Shown in pieces: positions 6,318 to 13,488 of a DNA stretch of 64,000 bases (the first letter of the stretch is position 1; every line of letters starts with the position of its first letter). The stretch spans positions 3,222,501 through 3,286,500 of the forward strand of contig NZ_CP061177.1 in NCBI RefSeq assembly GCF_017355405.1, written 5' to 3'. The DNA is from Roseomonas haemaphysalidis. Its GTDB lineage: Bacteria; Pseudomonadota; Alphaproteobacteria; Acetobacterales; Acetobacteraceae. Made by a program: the position numbers and the translations under genes. The notes beneath the pieces were generated by a model. That model worked only from the letters and a program-made list of their open reading frames with translations, was not told the origin of the DNA and did not search any database.

Positions 6318-7395
6318 CACCCGGCCCCGATACACCATGCTCCGCAAGGGGCGGTGGTATTGGGAACCACCTGCCCGACTCCGCGCCAGCCATGGGCTGA
6401 AGGTCGCTTCCCTGGGACCGGATGCGCCTATCGCCTGGGCCATGGCGCGGCAGCTCAACCAGCAGTTCGCCGGTCTACCGAGCGCCGCCAAGACGCCGGG
6501 CACGGTCGAGTGGATGTTCGAGCAGTTCTTCGAGGGGGAGAAATTCGACACGCTCGCGGCCAATACCCAGCGCGACTACCGCTGGCTGGCCAAGCGGCTC
6601 TGCGGTCTGGAGATCGCCGGCAACCGCCTGGGGTCGCTACCGGCCCGATCGGTGAAGGCCCGCCACGCCGACAAGCTGTATGCGACGCTGGTCAAGGACG
6701 GTGCGACTGCGGCGCACTACGCCTGCAGGTTCGCCCGGCGCGTCTGGAAGTGGGCCGGCCGGCGCGACCTCGTGGATGCACACCCCAACCCGTGGTCTGG
6801 CATGGAGCTGCCGACCCTGAAGCCTAGGCAGCAGCGATGGACACGCGCCCAGGTGCTGGCCGTGGTGGAGAAGGCTGCGGAGATGGGCGCACCAAGCATC
6901 GGCCTGGCCGTGCTGATCGCTTATGAGTTCGGCCACCGCCAAGGGGATGTGCTGGGGCTGACGTGGGCTGCGGTGGATACGGGCTCACGCCAAACGAGCA
7001 AGACTGGCGTCATGGTGCCGCTGGTGCCAGCCTCGTACCCAGAAGTGGCGGCGGCCCTGGCGGTAGCGCGCGCAGCCCGAGCAGCAGTCCCAAGCACCCA
7101 CCTTATTATATGTGAGACGACTGGCCTGCCGTGGGGAGCCGACCACTTTCGGCATGAGTTCCGGGCGGTGGCAGACGCGGCGGGCATCCCGTCCACTCTT
7201 CAGTTCCGAGACCTGCGCGCGACCGCAGCTACCGAGTTGGCCGACGCCGGCGCCGACCTGATCGAGATGAGCACCCACACGGGCCACCTCACAACTCAGA
7301 TGGCCAGGCGCTACGCACGACGAACCACCGCACAGTTCGAGAGCGCGGCGGCGAAACGGATCAAAGCGCGTGGAGAACGGGAGGGGAATGGGTGA
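6304..7395 (+). CDS. Tyrosine integrase of the element
   Basis: Phage integrase family: N-terminal arm-binding and core SAM-like domain (about residues 60-170), then the catalytic domain. Box I Arg lies in EFGHRQGDVLGLTW, box II reads RDLRATAATEL and box III is HTGHLT followed by the nucleophile Tyr in ARRYAR. In box II the usual first His is Arg and the second position is Ala, a variant seen in some integrases. TTG at 6304 or ATG at 6337 are the candidate starts. An ATG at 6314 that would couple to the upstream stop is out of frame. It recombines the element into the adjacent tRNA-Lys. Confidence 0.9.
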   Translation: MDSDDTRPRYTMLRKGRWYWEPPARLRASHGLKVASLGPDAPIAWAMARQLNQQFAGLPSAAKTPGTVEWMFEQFFEGEKFDTLAANTQRDYRWLAKRLCGLEIAGNRLGSLPARSVKARHADKLYATLVKDGATAAHYACRFARRVWKWAGRRDLVDAHPNPWSGMELPTLKPRQQRWTRAQVLAVVEKAAEMGAPSIGLAVLIAYEFGHRQGDVLGLTWAAVDTGSRQTSKTGVMVPLVPASYPEVAAALAVARAARAAVPSTHLIICETTGLPWGADHFRHEFRAVADAAGIPSTLQFRDLRATAATELADAGADLIEMSTHTGHLTTQMARRYARRTTAQFESAAAKRIKARGEREGNG

Positions 7396-7431
7396 CGGAA
7401 CTCGTCACGGAGCGACGGAACTGGTGTCGCT
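7392..7431. repeat. Two tandem hairpins between integrase and attachment site
   Basis: Two perfect small inverted repeats stand side by side: GTGACG/CGTCAC (7392-7408) and AGCGAC/GTCGCT (7411-7431). Each carries the sequence ACGGAACT, repeated at a 20-base spacing. They overlap the integrase stop and precede the tRNA 3' end. They may be integrase or excisionase arm sites, or a transcription end for the integrase operon. There is no clear T-run. Confidence 0.6.
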
Positions 7432-7443
7432 AAGTAATTGAGA

Positions 7444-7519
7444 TGGTGGGCGCTCACGGGCTCGAACCGTGGACCTACTGATTAAGAGTCAGCTGCTCTA
7501 CCAACTGAGCTAAGCGCCC
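7444..7519 (-). tRNA. tRNA-Lys (anticodon CUU)
   Basis: A 76-base tRNA on the minus strand with a 7-bp acceptor stem GGGCGCU/AGCGCCC, an encoded CCA (7444-7446), a D arm AGCUCAGUUGGUAGAGC and a T arm with GGUUCGAGCC. The anticodon loop is CUCUUAA, with anticodon CUU at 7484-7486. It decodes AAG lysine codons, the preferred Lys codon in a GC-rich genome. Its 3' half faces the integrase and is the presumed attachment site. Seven leader bases can pair with the bases just after the discriminator. Confidence 0.97.
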
Positions 7520-7896
7520 ATCTCAACCTGGGGCAGCGAAACCGCCCCGTCGGTGGAGCGGGCTTTTAGCGGTTCTGGCGCGATTGGCAACCCCTTCAGT
7601 CGCGGATCTCGCCATTTATCCGCGTCACGGCACCTGTGGCCGGGCATCAACGGTTCAATGCCGACCAAACCATCACGGCGGATCGCCGACAGCCGCCCGC
7701 GGCCCGCCTCAGTGGCCAAACGTCCGGACCACCGAAAGACAGCCGGAAGCGTTCCGCAACCGGACACCAGGGAACAGTGGCATGGGCAGCGTTTCGGCTG
7801 CAGGCGGCTCAGCCGCAATCCATGACCAACCTGCAACCAGGAGCTTAACACGGTGTTGTGGCTTCGTTGAAATCAACTGACACGGGAACCAGCCCC
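7520..7896. other. Intergenic region, no gene seen
   Basis: About 375 bases between the tRNA-Lys and the lipoprotein gene. Several overlapping short ORFs exist in different frames, but none has a family signature or a convincing ribosome site, and none is called. The left part must hold the tRNA promoter (minus strand) and the right part the lipoprotein promoter (+). A small palindrome, GTTGAAATCAAC, lies shortly before the lipoprotein gene. Confidence 0.6.
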
Positions 7897-8136
7897 ATGC
7901 GCAAGTCGTCCCTTGCCCTTCTCGCCCTCGCCGGCCTCAGCCTCGGCGCCTGCGGCTACACCCCCGGTGACCGCGCGGCCTCCGGCGGCCTGCTGGGCGC
8001 CGGTGCCGGCGCCGCGGTGGGCTCCCTGTCCGGCAATGCCGGCACGGGCGCGCTGATCGGCGGTGCCGCCGGTGCCCTGGGTGGCGCCGTGACCAACGCT
8101 GACACGGTGAACCTGGGCCGTCCCGCCTGGCGCTGA
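7897..8136 (+). CDS. Small glycine-zipper lipoprotein, 79 aa
   Basis: The ATG at 7897 starts a lipoprotein signal, MRKSSLALLALAGLSLGAC, with lipobox LGAC and Cys at residue 19. The mature part contains a Gly/Ala-rich stretch (about 31-65, GGLLGAGAGAAVGSLSG and onwards) with GxxxG spacing, the glycine-zipper pattern of small outer-membrane lipoproteins of the OmpA/YMGG type. It is probably anchored in the outer membrane; the exact role is unknown. It is monocistronic, with a strong terminator 25 bases downstream. Confidence 0.8.
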   Translation: MRKSSLALLALAGLSLGACGYTPGDRAASGGLLGAGAGAAVGSLSGNAGTGALIGGAAGALGGAVTNADTVNLGRPAWR

Positions 8137-8157
8137 TCCGCGCTTCGCGGCTCTGAC

Positions 8158-8192
8158 GAAAACGGCCGGTCCGAAAGGACCGGCCGTTTTTT
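8158..8192. terminator. Bidirectional terminator between lipoprotein gene and leuA
   Basis: A perfect 12-bp stem (8161-8172 with 8177-8188) with a GAAA loop is flanked by A residues on the left and six T residues on the right. It can stop the lipoprotein transcript on the + strand and the leuA transcript (ending at 8197) on the minus strand. Confidence 0.92.
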
Positions 8193-8196
8193 CGTT

Positions 8197-9792
8197 TCAG
8201 CCGGCCTGCGCCGCCGCCGGCAGCATCTCCGGCGGCGCGGTACGGGCGCGCTTGGCCATCAGCTTGTTGAGCGCGTGCACATAGGCCCGCGCGCTGGCGA
8301 CGATGGTGTCGGTGTCCGCCCCCTGCCCGTCCACCAGCTTGCCATCCTCCTCCAGGCGCACGGTCACGCGCGCCTGCGCGTCGGTGCCGCCGGTGACGGA
8401 CTGCACGGCATACAGCTTCAGGTTCGCCTTGTGCGGCACCACCTGCTGCAGGGCATTGAAGGTGGCGTCCACCGCGCCGTCGCCGCCCGCCACGGCATCG
8501 CAGCGCTCCCCGTCCACGTCCAACACCAGGCTGGCTGTCGGGCGGGTGCCCATGCCGGTGGCCACCGTCAGCGCGATCAGCTTGACGCGGTCATGCGCGC
8601 GGCCGACCTCGTCATCGACCAGCGCCACGATGTCCTCGTCGAACACGCTCTTCTTGCGGTCGGCCAGGTCCTTGAAGCGCTTGAAGGCATCGTTCAGCTG
8701 GTTGTCGCCCAGCGTGTAGCCCAGCGTCGCCAGCTTGTCGCGAAAGGCGGCGCGGCCGGAATGCTTGCCCATCACCAGCGCGCTGGTGGTCCAGCCCACC
8801 GATTCCGGCGTCATGATCTCGTAGGTGGCGCTGTCCTTCAGCATGCCGTCCTGGTGGATGCCGCTTTCATGCGCGAAGGCGTTGCGGCCGACGATGGCCT
8901 TGTTGGGCTGCACGTCGAAGGAGGTGATGGTGGCCAGCAGGCGGCTGGTGCGCAGGATGTTCTGCGTCACGATGCCGGTGGTGAACGGCATCACGTCCTG
9001 GCGGGTGCGCAGCGCCATCGCGACCTCCTCCAGCGCCGCGTTGCCCGCGCGCTCGCCAATGCCGTTGATGGTGGCTTCCACCTGCCGCGCGCCCGCATGC
9101 AGCGCCGCCACCGTGTTGGCCACCGCCAGGCCGAGGTCGTTGTGGTTGTGCGCCGAGAAGATCACGCCATCCGCGCCCGGCACCCGCTCACGCAGCATGG
9201 TGAAGATGCGGGCGATGTCCTCCGGCACGCTGTAGCCCACCGTGTCCGGCACGTTGATGGTGGTGGCGCCCGCCTTGATGGCGGCTTCCACGCAGCGGCA
9301 CAGGAAGTCGGGGTCCGTGCGGCTGCCATCCTCGGCCGACCACTCCACGTCGGCCACGTGGTTGCGCGCCAGCGTGACGGACTTGGTGATGGCCTCCAGC
9401 ACCGCCTCGCGCGACATGCGCAGCTTGACGCGCATGTGCAGGTCGGAGGTGGACAGAAAGGTGTGGATGCGCTGGCGCGCGGCGGGCTTCACCGCTTCCA
9501 CGGCGCGCAGGATGTCGCCAGGCGCGGAGCGCGACAGGCCACAGACCACGGGGCCGTCCTTCGCGAAGCGCTGGGCGATGGACTGCACACTTTCGAAGTC
9601 GCCCTGGCTGGCGATCGGGAAGCCGGCCTCCATGACGTCCACGCCCAGCTCGGCCAGCGCCTCCGCCATGCGCAGCTTTTCCTCCAGGTTCATGGAAAAG
9701 CCGGGGGACTGCTCGCCATCGCGCAGCGTCGTGTCGAAGACGATCACGCGATTGGGGTCGATGGTGCCGAAGCTGGGATGGCTGATGGCCAT
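8197..9792 (-). CDS. leuA: 2-isopropylmalate synthase
   Basis: First committed enzyme of leucine synthesis; it condenses acetyl-CoA with 2-oxoisovalerate. The 531-residue product has the HMGL-like barrel start VIVFDTTLRDGEQSPGFSM, the metal-binding HNHNDLGLAVANT block, and a C-terminal LeuA dimer/allosteric domain (about residues 380-510) for leucine feedback. ATG at 9792 is chosen because AAGGAA lies shortly upstream; an in-frame start at 9825 lacks this. The upstream region carries a Leu-rich leader ORF, so expression is probably attenuated by leucine supply. No leuBCD is visible. Confidence 0.95.
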   Translation of the reverse strand: MAISHPSFGTIDPNRVIVFDTTLRDGEQSPGFSMNLEEKLRMAEALAELGVDVMEAGFPIASQGDFESVQSIAQRFAKDGPVVCGLSRSAPGDILRAVEAVKPAARQRIHTFLSTSDLHMRVKLRMSREAVLEAITKSVTLARNHVADVEWSAEDGSRTDPDFLCRCVEAAIKAGATTINVPDTVGYSVPEDIARIFTMLRERVPGADGVIFSAHNHNDLGLAVANTVAALHAGARQVEATINGIGERAGNAALEEVAMALRTRQDVMPFTTGIVTQNILRTSRLLATITSFDVQPNKAIVGRNAFAHESGIHQDGMLKDSATYEIMTPESVGWTTSALVMGKHSGRAAFRDKLATLGYTLGDNQLNDAFKRFKDLADRKKSVFDEDIVALVDDEVGRAHDRVKLIALTVATGMGTRPTASLVLDVDGERCDAVAGGDGAVDATFNALQQVVPHKANLKLYAVQSVTGGTDAQARVTVRLEEDGKLVDGQGADTDTIVASARAYVHALNKLMAKRARTAPPEMLPAAAQAG

Positions 9793-9825
9793 GGAAACGT
9801 TCCTTCGTTGACGTGTGCCGTGCAT

Positions 9826-9884
9826 CGCAGGGCGCGCGGGCCCCCAGGGGTTCCCCTGAGCGATGCCGGCAGGTCAGCCGGGCG
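9826..9884 (-). promoter_or_regulatory. Candidate attenuator of leuA
   Basis: On the minus strand, between the leader stop and leuA, several competing helices can be drawn. CGCCC in the last leader codons can pair with GGGCG, or GGGCG with the CGCCC just after the stop; a CCGGC/GCCGG helix follows. Last comes a long hairpin closed by GCATCGC/GCGATGC with CAGGGG/CCCCTG inside. This mutual exclusivity is the logic of an attenuator. No U-run follows the last hairpin, so the termination mechanism is unclear. Confidence 0.5.
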
Positions 9885-9995
9885 TCACGCCCAGGGGCGG
9901 ATAAGTCGAAGGAGGAGGAGGCCGGAAAGCGCGCGCGGCGCAGCGACGGCGGAAAGGCCGTTCAGCAGCGTGTTGCGGGGCGCGGTTGCGGTCAT
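9885..9995 (-). CDS. leuL: Leucine leader peptide (attenuation)
   Basis: A 36-codon ORF upstream of leuA, on the same strand, that ends GLLLLRLIRPWA. The run of four Leu codons (CTC CTC CTC CTT at 9909-9920), with another CTT one codon later, lies close to the stop, as in known amino-acid leader peptides. CTC and CTT appear to be minority Leu codons here. Starts at 10013 or 10019 are also in frame. Stalling at these codons when leucyl-tRNA is scarce would change the folding of the downstream RNA. The symbol follows the function proposed, not a database match. Confidence 0.65.
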   Translation of the reverse strand: MTATAPRNTLLNGLSAVAAPRALSGLLLLRLIRPWA

Positions 9996-10079
9996 GCACC
10001 GGACGATAGGCATGCGCATCGAAGCCCGCAACCCCGAATCCGCCTGGACGCCGGGGCGCGGATCGCATCTGCTGGCCGC

Positions 10080-11201
10080 ATGACCCTGCCAAGCCAGCGC
10101 CACCTGTTCGAGATTCCGGACGGCATCACCTACCTGGACGCCGCCGCCTATTCCCTCCTGCCGCGCGGCGGGCGGGCGGCCGGCGAAGCCGGCGTCGCCA
10201 GCAAAAGCCAGCCCTGGGCGCATCCGCGCAACCAGGCCGGGGACTGGGCGGAACGCGCCCGCAGCAGCGCAGCACGGCTGCTGGGCGCGGCGGCGGACGA
10301 CATCGCCATCATCGGCTCGGTCAGCCACGGCATCGGCACCGCGGCGCGCAACCTGCCGCTGCCGTCCGGCACGCGCCTGCTGCGGGTGGCCGACGAATTC
10401 CCCTCCCTCGCCCTGGTCTTCGACCGGCTGGCCGCGGAAGCCGGCATGGAGCTGGAGGTGGTCCCCCGCCCCGCGGACGGCGACTGGACAAGCGCCGTGC
10501 TGGCCGCCATCGCCCGCCCCGGCGCCGCCCCGCTGTCCATCGCCTGCCTGACGCCGCTGCACTGGTCGGACGGTGCGCTGATCGACCTGGACCGCATCGC
10601 CCCCGCCGTGCATGCCGCCGGCGCCGCGCTGGTGGTGGATGCCACCCAGGCGGTGGGCGTGCTGCCGGTGGACGTGCGCCGCTGGCGTCCCGACTTCCTG
10701 GCCTTCCCGACCTACAAGTGGGTGCTCGGCCCCTACAGCCTGGCCTTTCTCTACGCCGCGCCGCACCGCCAAGCAGGCCTGCCGCTGGAGGAGAATGGCA
10801 CCAACCGCCCCGAGGGCCGCTTCGCCCCTGGTGCCCGCCGCTACGACAAGGGCGAGCGCAACGACCCCGTGGCGCTGCCCATGGCGGCGACCGGCCTGGA
10901 GCTGGTGGAAGGCTGGGGCGTCGCCGCCGTCGAGGCCCGGCTGCGCGCCATGACCGACCGGCTGGCGGCGGGCCTGGAAGCGCAGGGCCTGCCCGTGCTG
11001 CCCCGCGCGCTGCGCGCGCCGCACATCCTCGGCCTGCGCCTTCCGGGCGGCGTTCCGCCCGGCCTCGTCGATGGCCTGGCGGCGCAGGGTGCCTTCGCCT
11101 GCGACCGCCTAGGCGCGCTGCGCATCAGTCCGCATGTCTGGACGGAGGAGGCGGATATCGATCGCTTCCTGTCCATCCTGTCCGGGCTGCTGAAGGGCTG
11201 A
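10080..11201 (+). CDS. Class V aminotransferase-fold PLP enzyme
   Basis: A 373-residue protein of the cysteine desulfurase/isopenicillin epimerase superfamily (fold type I PLP enzymes). GSVSHGIGTAARNL near residue 75 fits the phosphate-binding region, LVVDATQAVGVLPVD carries the Asp that contacts the pyridine N, and FPTYKWVLGPY holds the PLP-lysine at about residue 220. The usual desulfurase active-site Cys loop is not obvious, so an aminotransferase, lyase or epimerase activity is more likely than sulfur transfer. Substrate unknown. ATG at 10080 is taken because the family's first strand starts right after it. Confidence 0.75.
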   Translation: MTLPSQRHLFEIPDGITYLDAAAYSLLPRGGRAAGEAGVASKSQPWAHPRNQAGDWAERARSSAARLLGAAADDIAIIGSVSHGIGTAARNLPLPSGTRLLRVADEFPSLALVFDRLAAEAGMELEVVPRPADGDWTSAVLAAIARPGAAPLSIACLTPLHWSDGALIDLDRIAPAVHAAGAALVVDATQAVGVLPVDVRRWRPDFLAFPTYKWVLGPYSLAFLYAAPHRQAGLPLEENGTNRPEGRFAPGARRYDKGERNDPVALPMAATGLELVEGWGVAAVEARLRAMTDRLAAGLEAQGLPVLPRALRAPHILGLRLPGGVPPGLVDGLAAQGAFACDRLGALRISPHVWTEEADIDRFLSILSGLLKG

Positions 11202-11208
11202 TAAAAGA

Positions 11209-11372
11209 AAGGCCGGGGAAAGAATTCCCCGGACCCCATCTTTTGTCTGATTGATTTTTTATGTGCTGACGAAGCGGTAGCACTTGGACTTTGGCGCATC
11301 GCTGCCGCGGCCACACCCGGAAACAGGACGAAAAAAAGATGGGGGTCTGGGGGAATTCCTTCCCCCAGCCTT
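11209..11372. repeat. Dispersed inverted-arm intergenic element, copy A
   Basis: Left arm 11209-11244 and right arm 11331-11372 are inverted versions of one unit. The unit is GGC, then C/T, a run of G, AAxGAATTCCCC, GGACCCC and ATCTTTT. Each arm is itself a near-palindromic hairpin followed by a T-rich tail, like an intrinsic terminator. An unrelated AT-richer spacer of about 85 bases lies between. It sits between the convergent aminotransferase and GNAT genes. Related copies are at about 21.0 and 31.7 kb. Confidence 0.88.
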
Positions 11373-11379
11373 CTCCCTG

Positions 11380-11907
11380 CTAGGCCGCGCGCGCCACCCT
11401 CCGGGCCGGCGGCACGGGCTGCGTCGCCGCCAGTGGCAGGCCGCCCATCGGCTTGAGCATCGGCACCGCTTCCGGGCATGCGGTGCAGCCATCCCACGCA
11501 CCGGGGATGAAGCCGCTGCGGGCATAGAAGCTCACCGCCGGCCCCCGCGCATTGACGCAAAGGCGGGTTGCGCCGTGGGCCCGGGCGTAGTCCTCGGCCA
11601 GTTCCAGCATGCGGGCGCCAAGGCCCGCGCCACGCCATTCCGGCGCCACCGCGATCAGCCGCAGCGCGGCGCGGCCATCGGGCTTCAGGTCGATACGGAT
11701 GGTACCGGCCACCGCGCCATCCACCACCAGCACCAGCGGGTGGTTGGCGGGGTCGCCCTCGTCCGGGTGTCCCGGGTCGTAGCGGCAGGGATAGGGCCCG
11801 TCCGCGCGATGATACAGGTCGAAGATGCAGGTTTCGCGGATCGCATGGTAGCGAAGCCGCTCAGGATCGCTCCGCATGGCGCGGAGCTGGGTAGTTCGGG
11901 GGCGCAC
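11380..11907 (-). CDS. GNAT-family N-acetyltransferase
   Basis: A 175-residue protein. The acetyl-CoA-binding motif is LRLIAVAPEWRGAGLGARML at about residues 82-101 (R/Q-x-x-G-x-G/A type), followed by the helix LAEDYARAHGATRLCV and the strand/loop AVSFYARSGF, a standard GNAT C-terminal half. The N-terminus contains CIFDLYHRADGPYPCRYD, which is unusual and may shape substrate choice. Substrate unknown. Start 11907 is the longest; ATG at 11877 is possible. The C-terminal 30 residues are Pro/Ala-rich. Confidence 0.8.
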   Translation of the reverse strand: MRPRTTQLRAMRSDPERLRYHAIRETCIFDLYHRADGPYPCRYDPGHPDEGDPANHPLVLVVDGAVAGTIRIDLKPDGRAALRLIAVAPEWRGAGLGARMLELAEDYARAHGATRLCVNARGPAVSFYARSGFIPGAWDGCTACPEAVPMLKPMGGLPLAATQPVPPARRVARAA

Positions 11908-12043
11908 GAGGCACCTTGTCGCTGTGACGGGAACCGCCCAAGGGTCGGTCCTTGCCGGCCCGGCGCGCGAAGGGCCGGACGGCGGGAGGATACCGCCGCG
12001 CCCCCGCCGCCCGCCATGGCCGCGAGTGACTGTCAGAAAAGCT

Positions 12044-12967
12044 TCACGCCGGCGGGTGGGTCTTCAGCCAGTGGCGGGCGATCTGCTCGCGCGTCGCGAC
12101 CCAGACGTCGGGGCAGGCCTTCACATGGTCCAGAAAGCGCTTCAGCGCGGCGGCGCGGGCCGGGCGGCCGACGATGCGGCAATGCAGGCCGATGCTCATC
12201 ATCTTCGGCGCCGTCCTGCCTTCCTCCAGCAGCAGGTCGAAGGCGTCGCGCAGGTGCTGCTCGAAGCCATCGTTGCTGGCGAAGCCCGGGGGCACCGCGA
12301 ACTTCATGTCGTTGTTGTCGAGCGTGTAGGGGATGACCAGCAACGGCTTGCCGGCGGCGGTGACGTAATGCGGCAGGTCGTCCTCATAGGCGTCGCTGTC
12401 GTAGAGAAAGCCGCCATGCTCGGCCACCAGCCGCCGCGTCTGCTCGCTGATGCGGCCGGTGTACCAGCCGACGGGCGGCCTGCCGACCGTGCGGGTGATC
12501 GTCTCGACGCATTGCGCGATGTGCTGGCGCTCGGTCGCCTCGTCGATATTCTGGTAGTTGATCCACCGCCAGCCATGGCTGGCGACCTCATGCCCGGCAT
12601 TCGCGAAGGCGGCGCCGATGGCCGGGTTCAGCTCCAACGCACGGCCAACGCCATACACTGTCAGCTTCATGTCCCGCTCGGCGAACAGCCGCAGGATGCG
12701 CCACACGCCGGCGCGGGCGCCGTAGTCGAACTGGCTTTCCTTGCCGATGTCGCGCATGCCCAGCACCGGGTTCCCGCCCGGCGTTTCGTTCAGGTAGACC
12801 TCGCTTCCGGCATCGCCGTTCAGCACGGAGTTCTCGCCGCCCTCCTCGTAGTTCAGCACAAAGGACACGGCGAGGCGCGCACCGCCGGGCCAGCGTGGGT
12901 CCGGCGGGTTGGGACCGTAGCCGGCGAAGTCACGGGGATAGGCGCTGTCTAGGGCGAGGATGGTCAT
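12044..12967 (-). CDS. puuE: Cofactor-independent allantoinase, PuuE type
   Basis: A 307-residue protein of the polysaccharide-deacetylase-like PuuE family, which hydrolyses allantoin to allantoate in purine degradation. It opens YPRDFAGYGPNPPDPRWPGG and continues VSFVLNYEEGGENSVL, both hallmarks of this subfamily. Further conserved pieces are VASHGWRWINYQN (about residues 127-139) and LHCRIVGRPAR near residue 263. Unlike classical amidohydrolase allantoinases it needs no metal cofactor, according to family knowledge. No other urate or allantoin genes are adjacent, so the pathway assignment rests on sequence only. Confidence 0.85.
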   Translation of the reverse strand: MTILALDSAYPRDFAGYGPNPPDPRWPGGARLAVSFVLNYEEGGENSVLNGDAGSEVYLNETPGGNPVLGMRDIGKESQFDYGARAGVWRILRLFAERDMKLTVYGVGRALELNPAIGAAFANAGHEVASHGWRWINYQNIDEATERQHIAQCVETITRTVGRPPVGWYTGRISEQTRRLVAEHGGFLYDSDAYEDDLPHYVTAAGKPLLVIPYTLDNNDMKFAVPPGFASNDGFEQHLRDAFDLLLEEGRTAPKMMSIGLHCRIVGRPARAAALKRFLDHVKACPDVWVATREQIARHWLKTHPPA

Positions 12968-13020
12968 GGGGCGAAAGCTTGCTGGCCGCCGCCCGGCGCC
13001 GTCAACCGGGTCCCGCCTGC

Positions 13021-13416
13021 CTAGATTGGCCGGCGTTCAAAGGAGATCGGCACGCTCAGCGTCGTGTAGCCACTGTCACGCAGCAGGACGGCGGGTGGCG
13101 GCGGCAATGGCGCCGCAGACAGGACAATCGTCAGGGCCGCCGCATCGAACAACGGCTCGCCCGCGCCGCCAGCGATCTGCGGCGTGTAGATTGCACCGTT
13201 GCTTCCCACCGAGAAACGGATCAGCGCCGTGCCCCCGGCCACCGGCATGGGGCGGGACGGATCACGGGGGAAGTAGCGCTTGGCCATGATCGCCGCGCTG
13301 ACGGAGCGCCGCCAAGTGGAAACCGCTTCCTGCTCCTCGGCGGTCATGCTGCCGGGCGTGCTGCACCCTGCCAGGGCCAGCAGAAGCCCAGCCGCTGCCA
13401 TACGTCTAGACGGCAT
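13021..13416 (-). CDS. Lipoprotein with TonB C-terminal-like domain
   Basis: A 131-residue protein. The ATG at 13416 starts a lipoprotein signal with lipobox LAGC (Cys about residue 18). The mature part, about residues 60-130, resembles the TonB C-terminal fold: a variable start, a strand ALIRFSVGSNGAIYTP, a helix with FDAAALTIVLSA, and a final strand TLSVPISFER. A longer start at 13440 adds only eight residues before the signal. It is probably periplasmic and membrane-anchored; its partner is unknown. No ExbBD genes are near. Confidence 0.7.
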   Translation of the reverse strand: MPSRRMAAAGLLLALAGCSTPGSMTAEEQEAVSTWRRSVSAAIMAKRYFPRDPSRPMPVAGGTALIRFSVGSNGAIYTPQIAGGAGEPLFDAAALTIVLSAAPLPPPPAVLLRDSGYTTLSVPISFERRPI

Positions 13417-13488
13417 TACCGCTCTCCATGACCACTGCATTGGTCATAGTCCCGGCCGATCCAACAGCCAGGGCCAAGCCTGCATGGC

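Larger units (their letters stand above)
1..7443. mobile_element. Right end of an integrated prophage/element at tRNA-Lys
   Basis: All genes from the left edge to 7395 lie on the + strand with almost no intergenic space. They have phage early-region character: HNH nuclease, Gp157-like, RecT-like, adenine methyltransferase, excisionase-like protein and a tyrosine integrase last. The integrase ends 48 bases before the 3' end of a minus-strand tRNA-Lys, the usual arrangement for elements that integrate in a tRNA 3' end. Genes right of the tRNA are ordinary chromosomal genes. The other end lies outside the window, so the second att copy and the structural genes, if any, cannot be seen. Whether it is an intact prophage or a remnant is unknown. 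Confidence 0.85.

Noticed and set aside
7553..7880. Three overlapping ORFs of 70-98 codons between tRNA-Lys and the lipoprotein
   Set aside because: They overlap each other in three frames, have no recognisable domain and no good ribosome site.
8275..10083. 602-codon + strand ORF antisense to leuA
   Set aside because: Translation is His/Arg/Gly-rich low-complexity sequence typical of the reverse frame of a GC-rich gene; the opposite strand is clearly leuA.
11284..12336. 350-codon ORF reading out of repeat copy A across the GNAT gene
   Set aside because: Its start is repeat sequence and the rest is antisense to the acetyltransferase.
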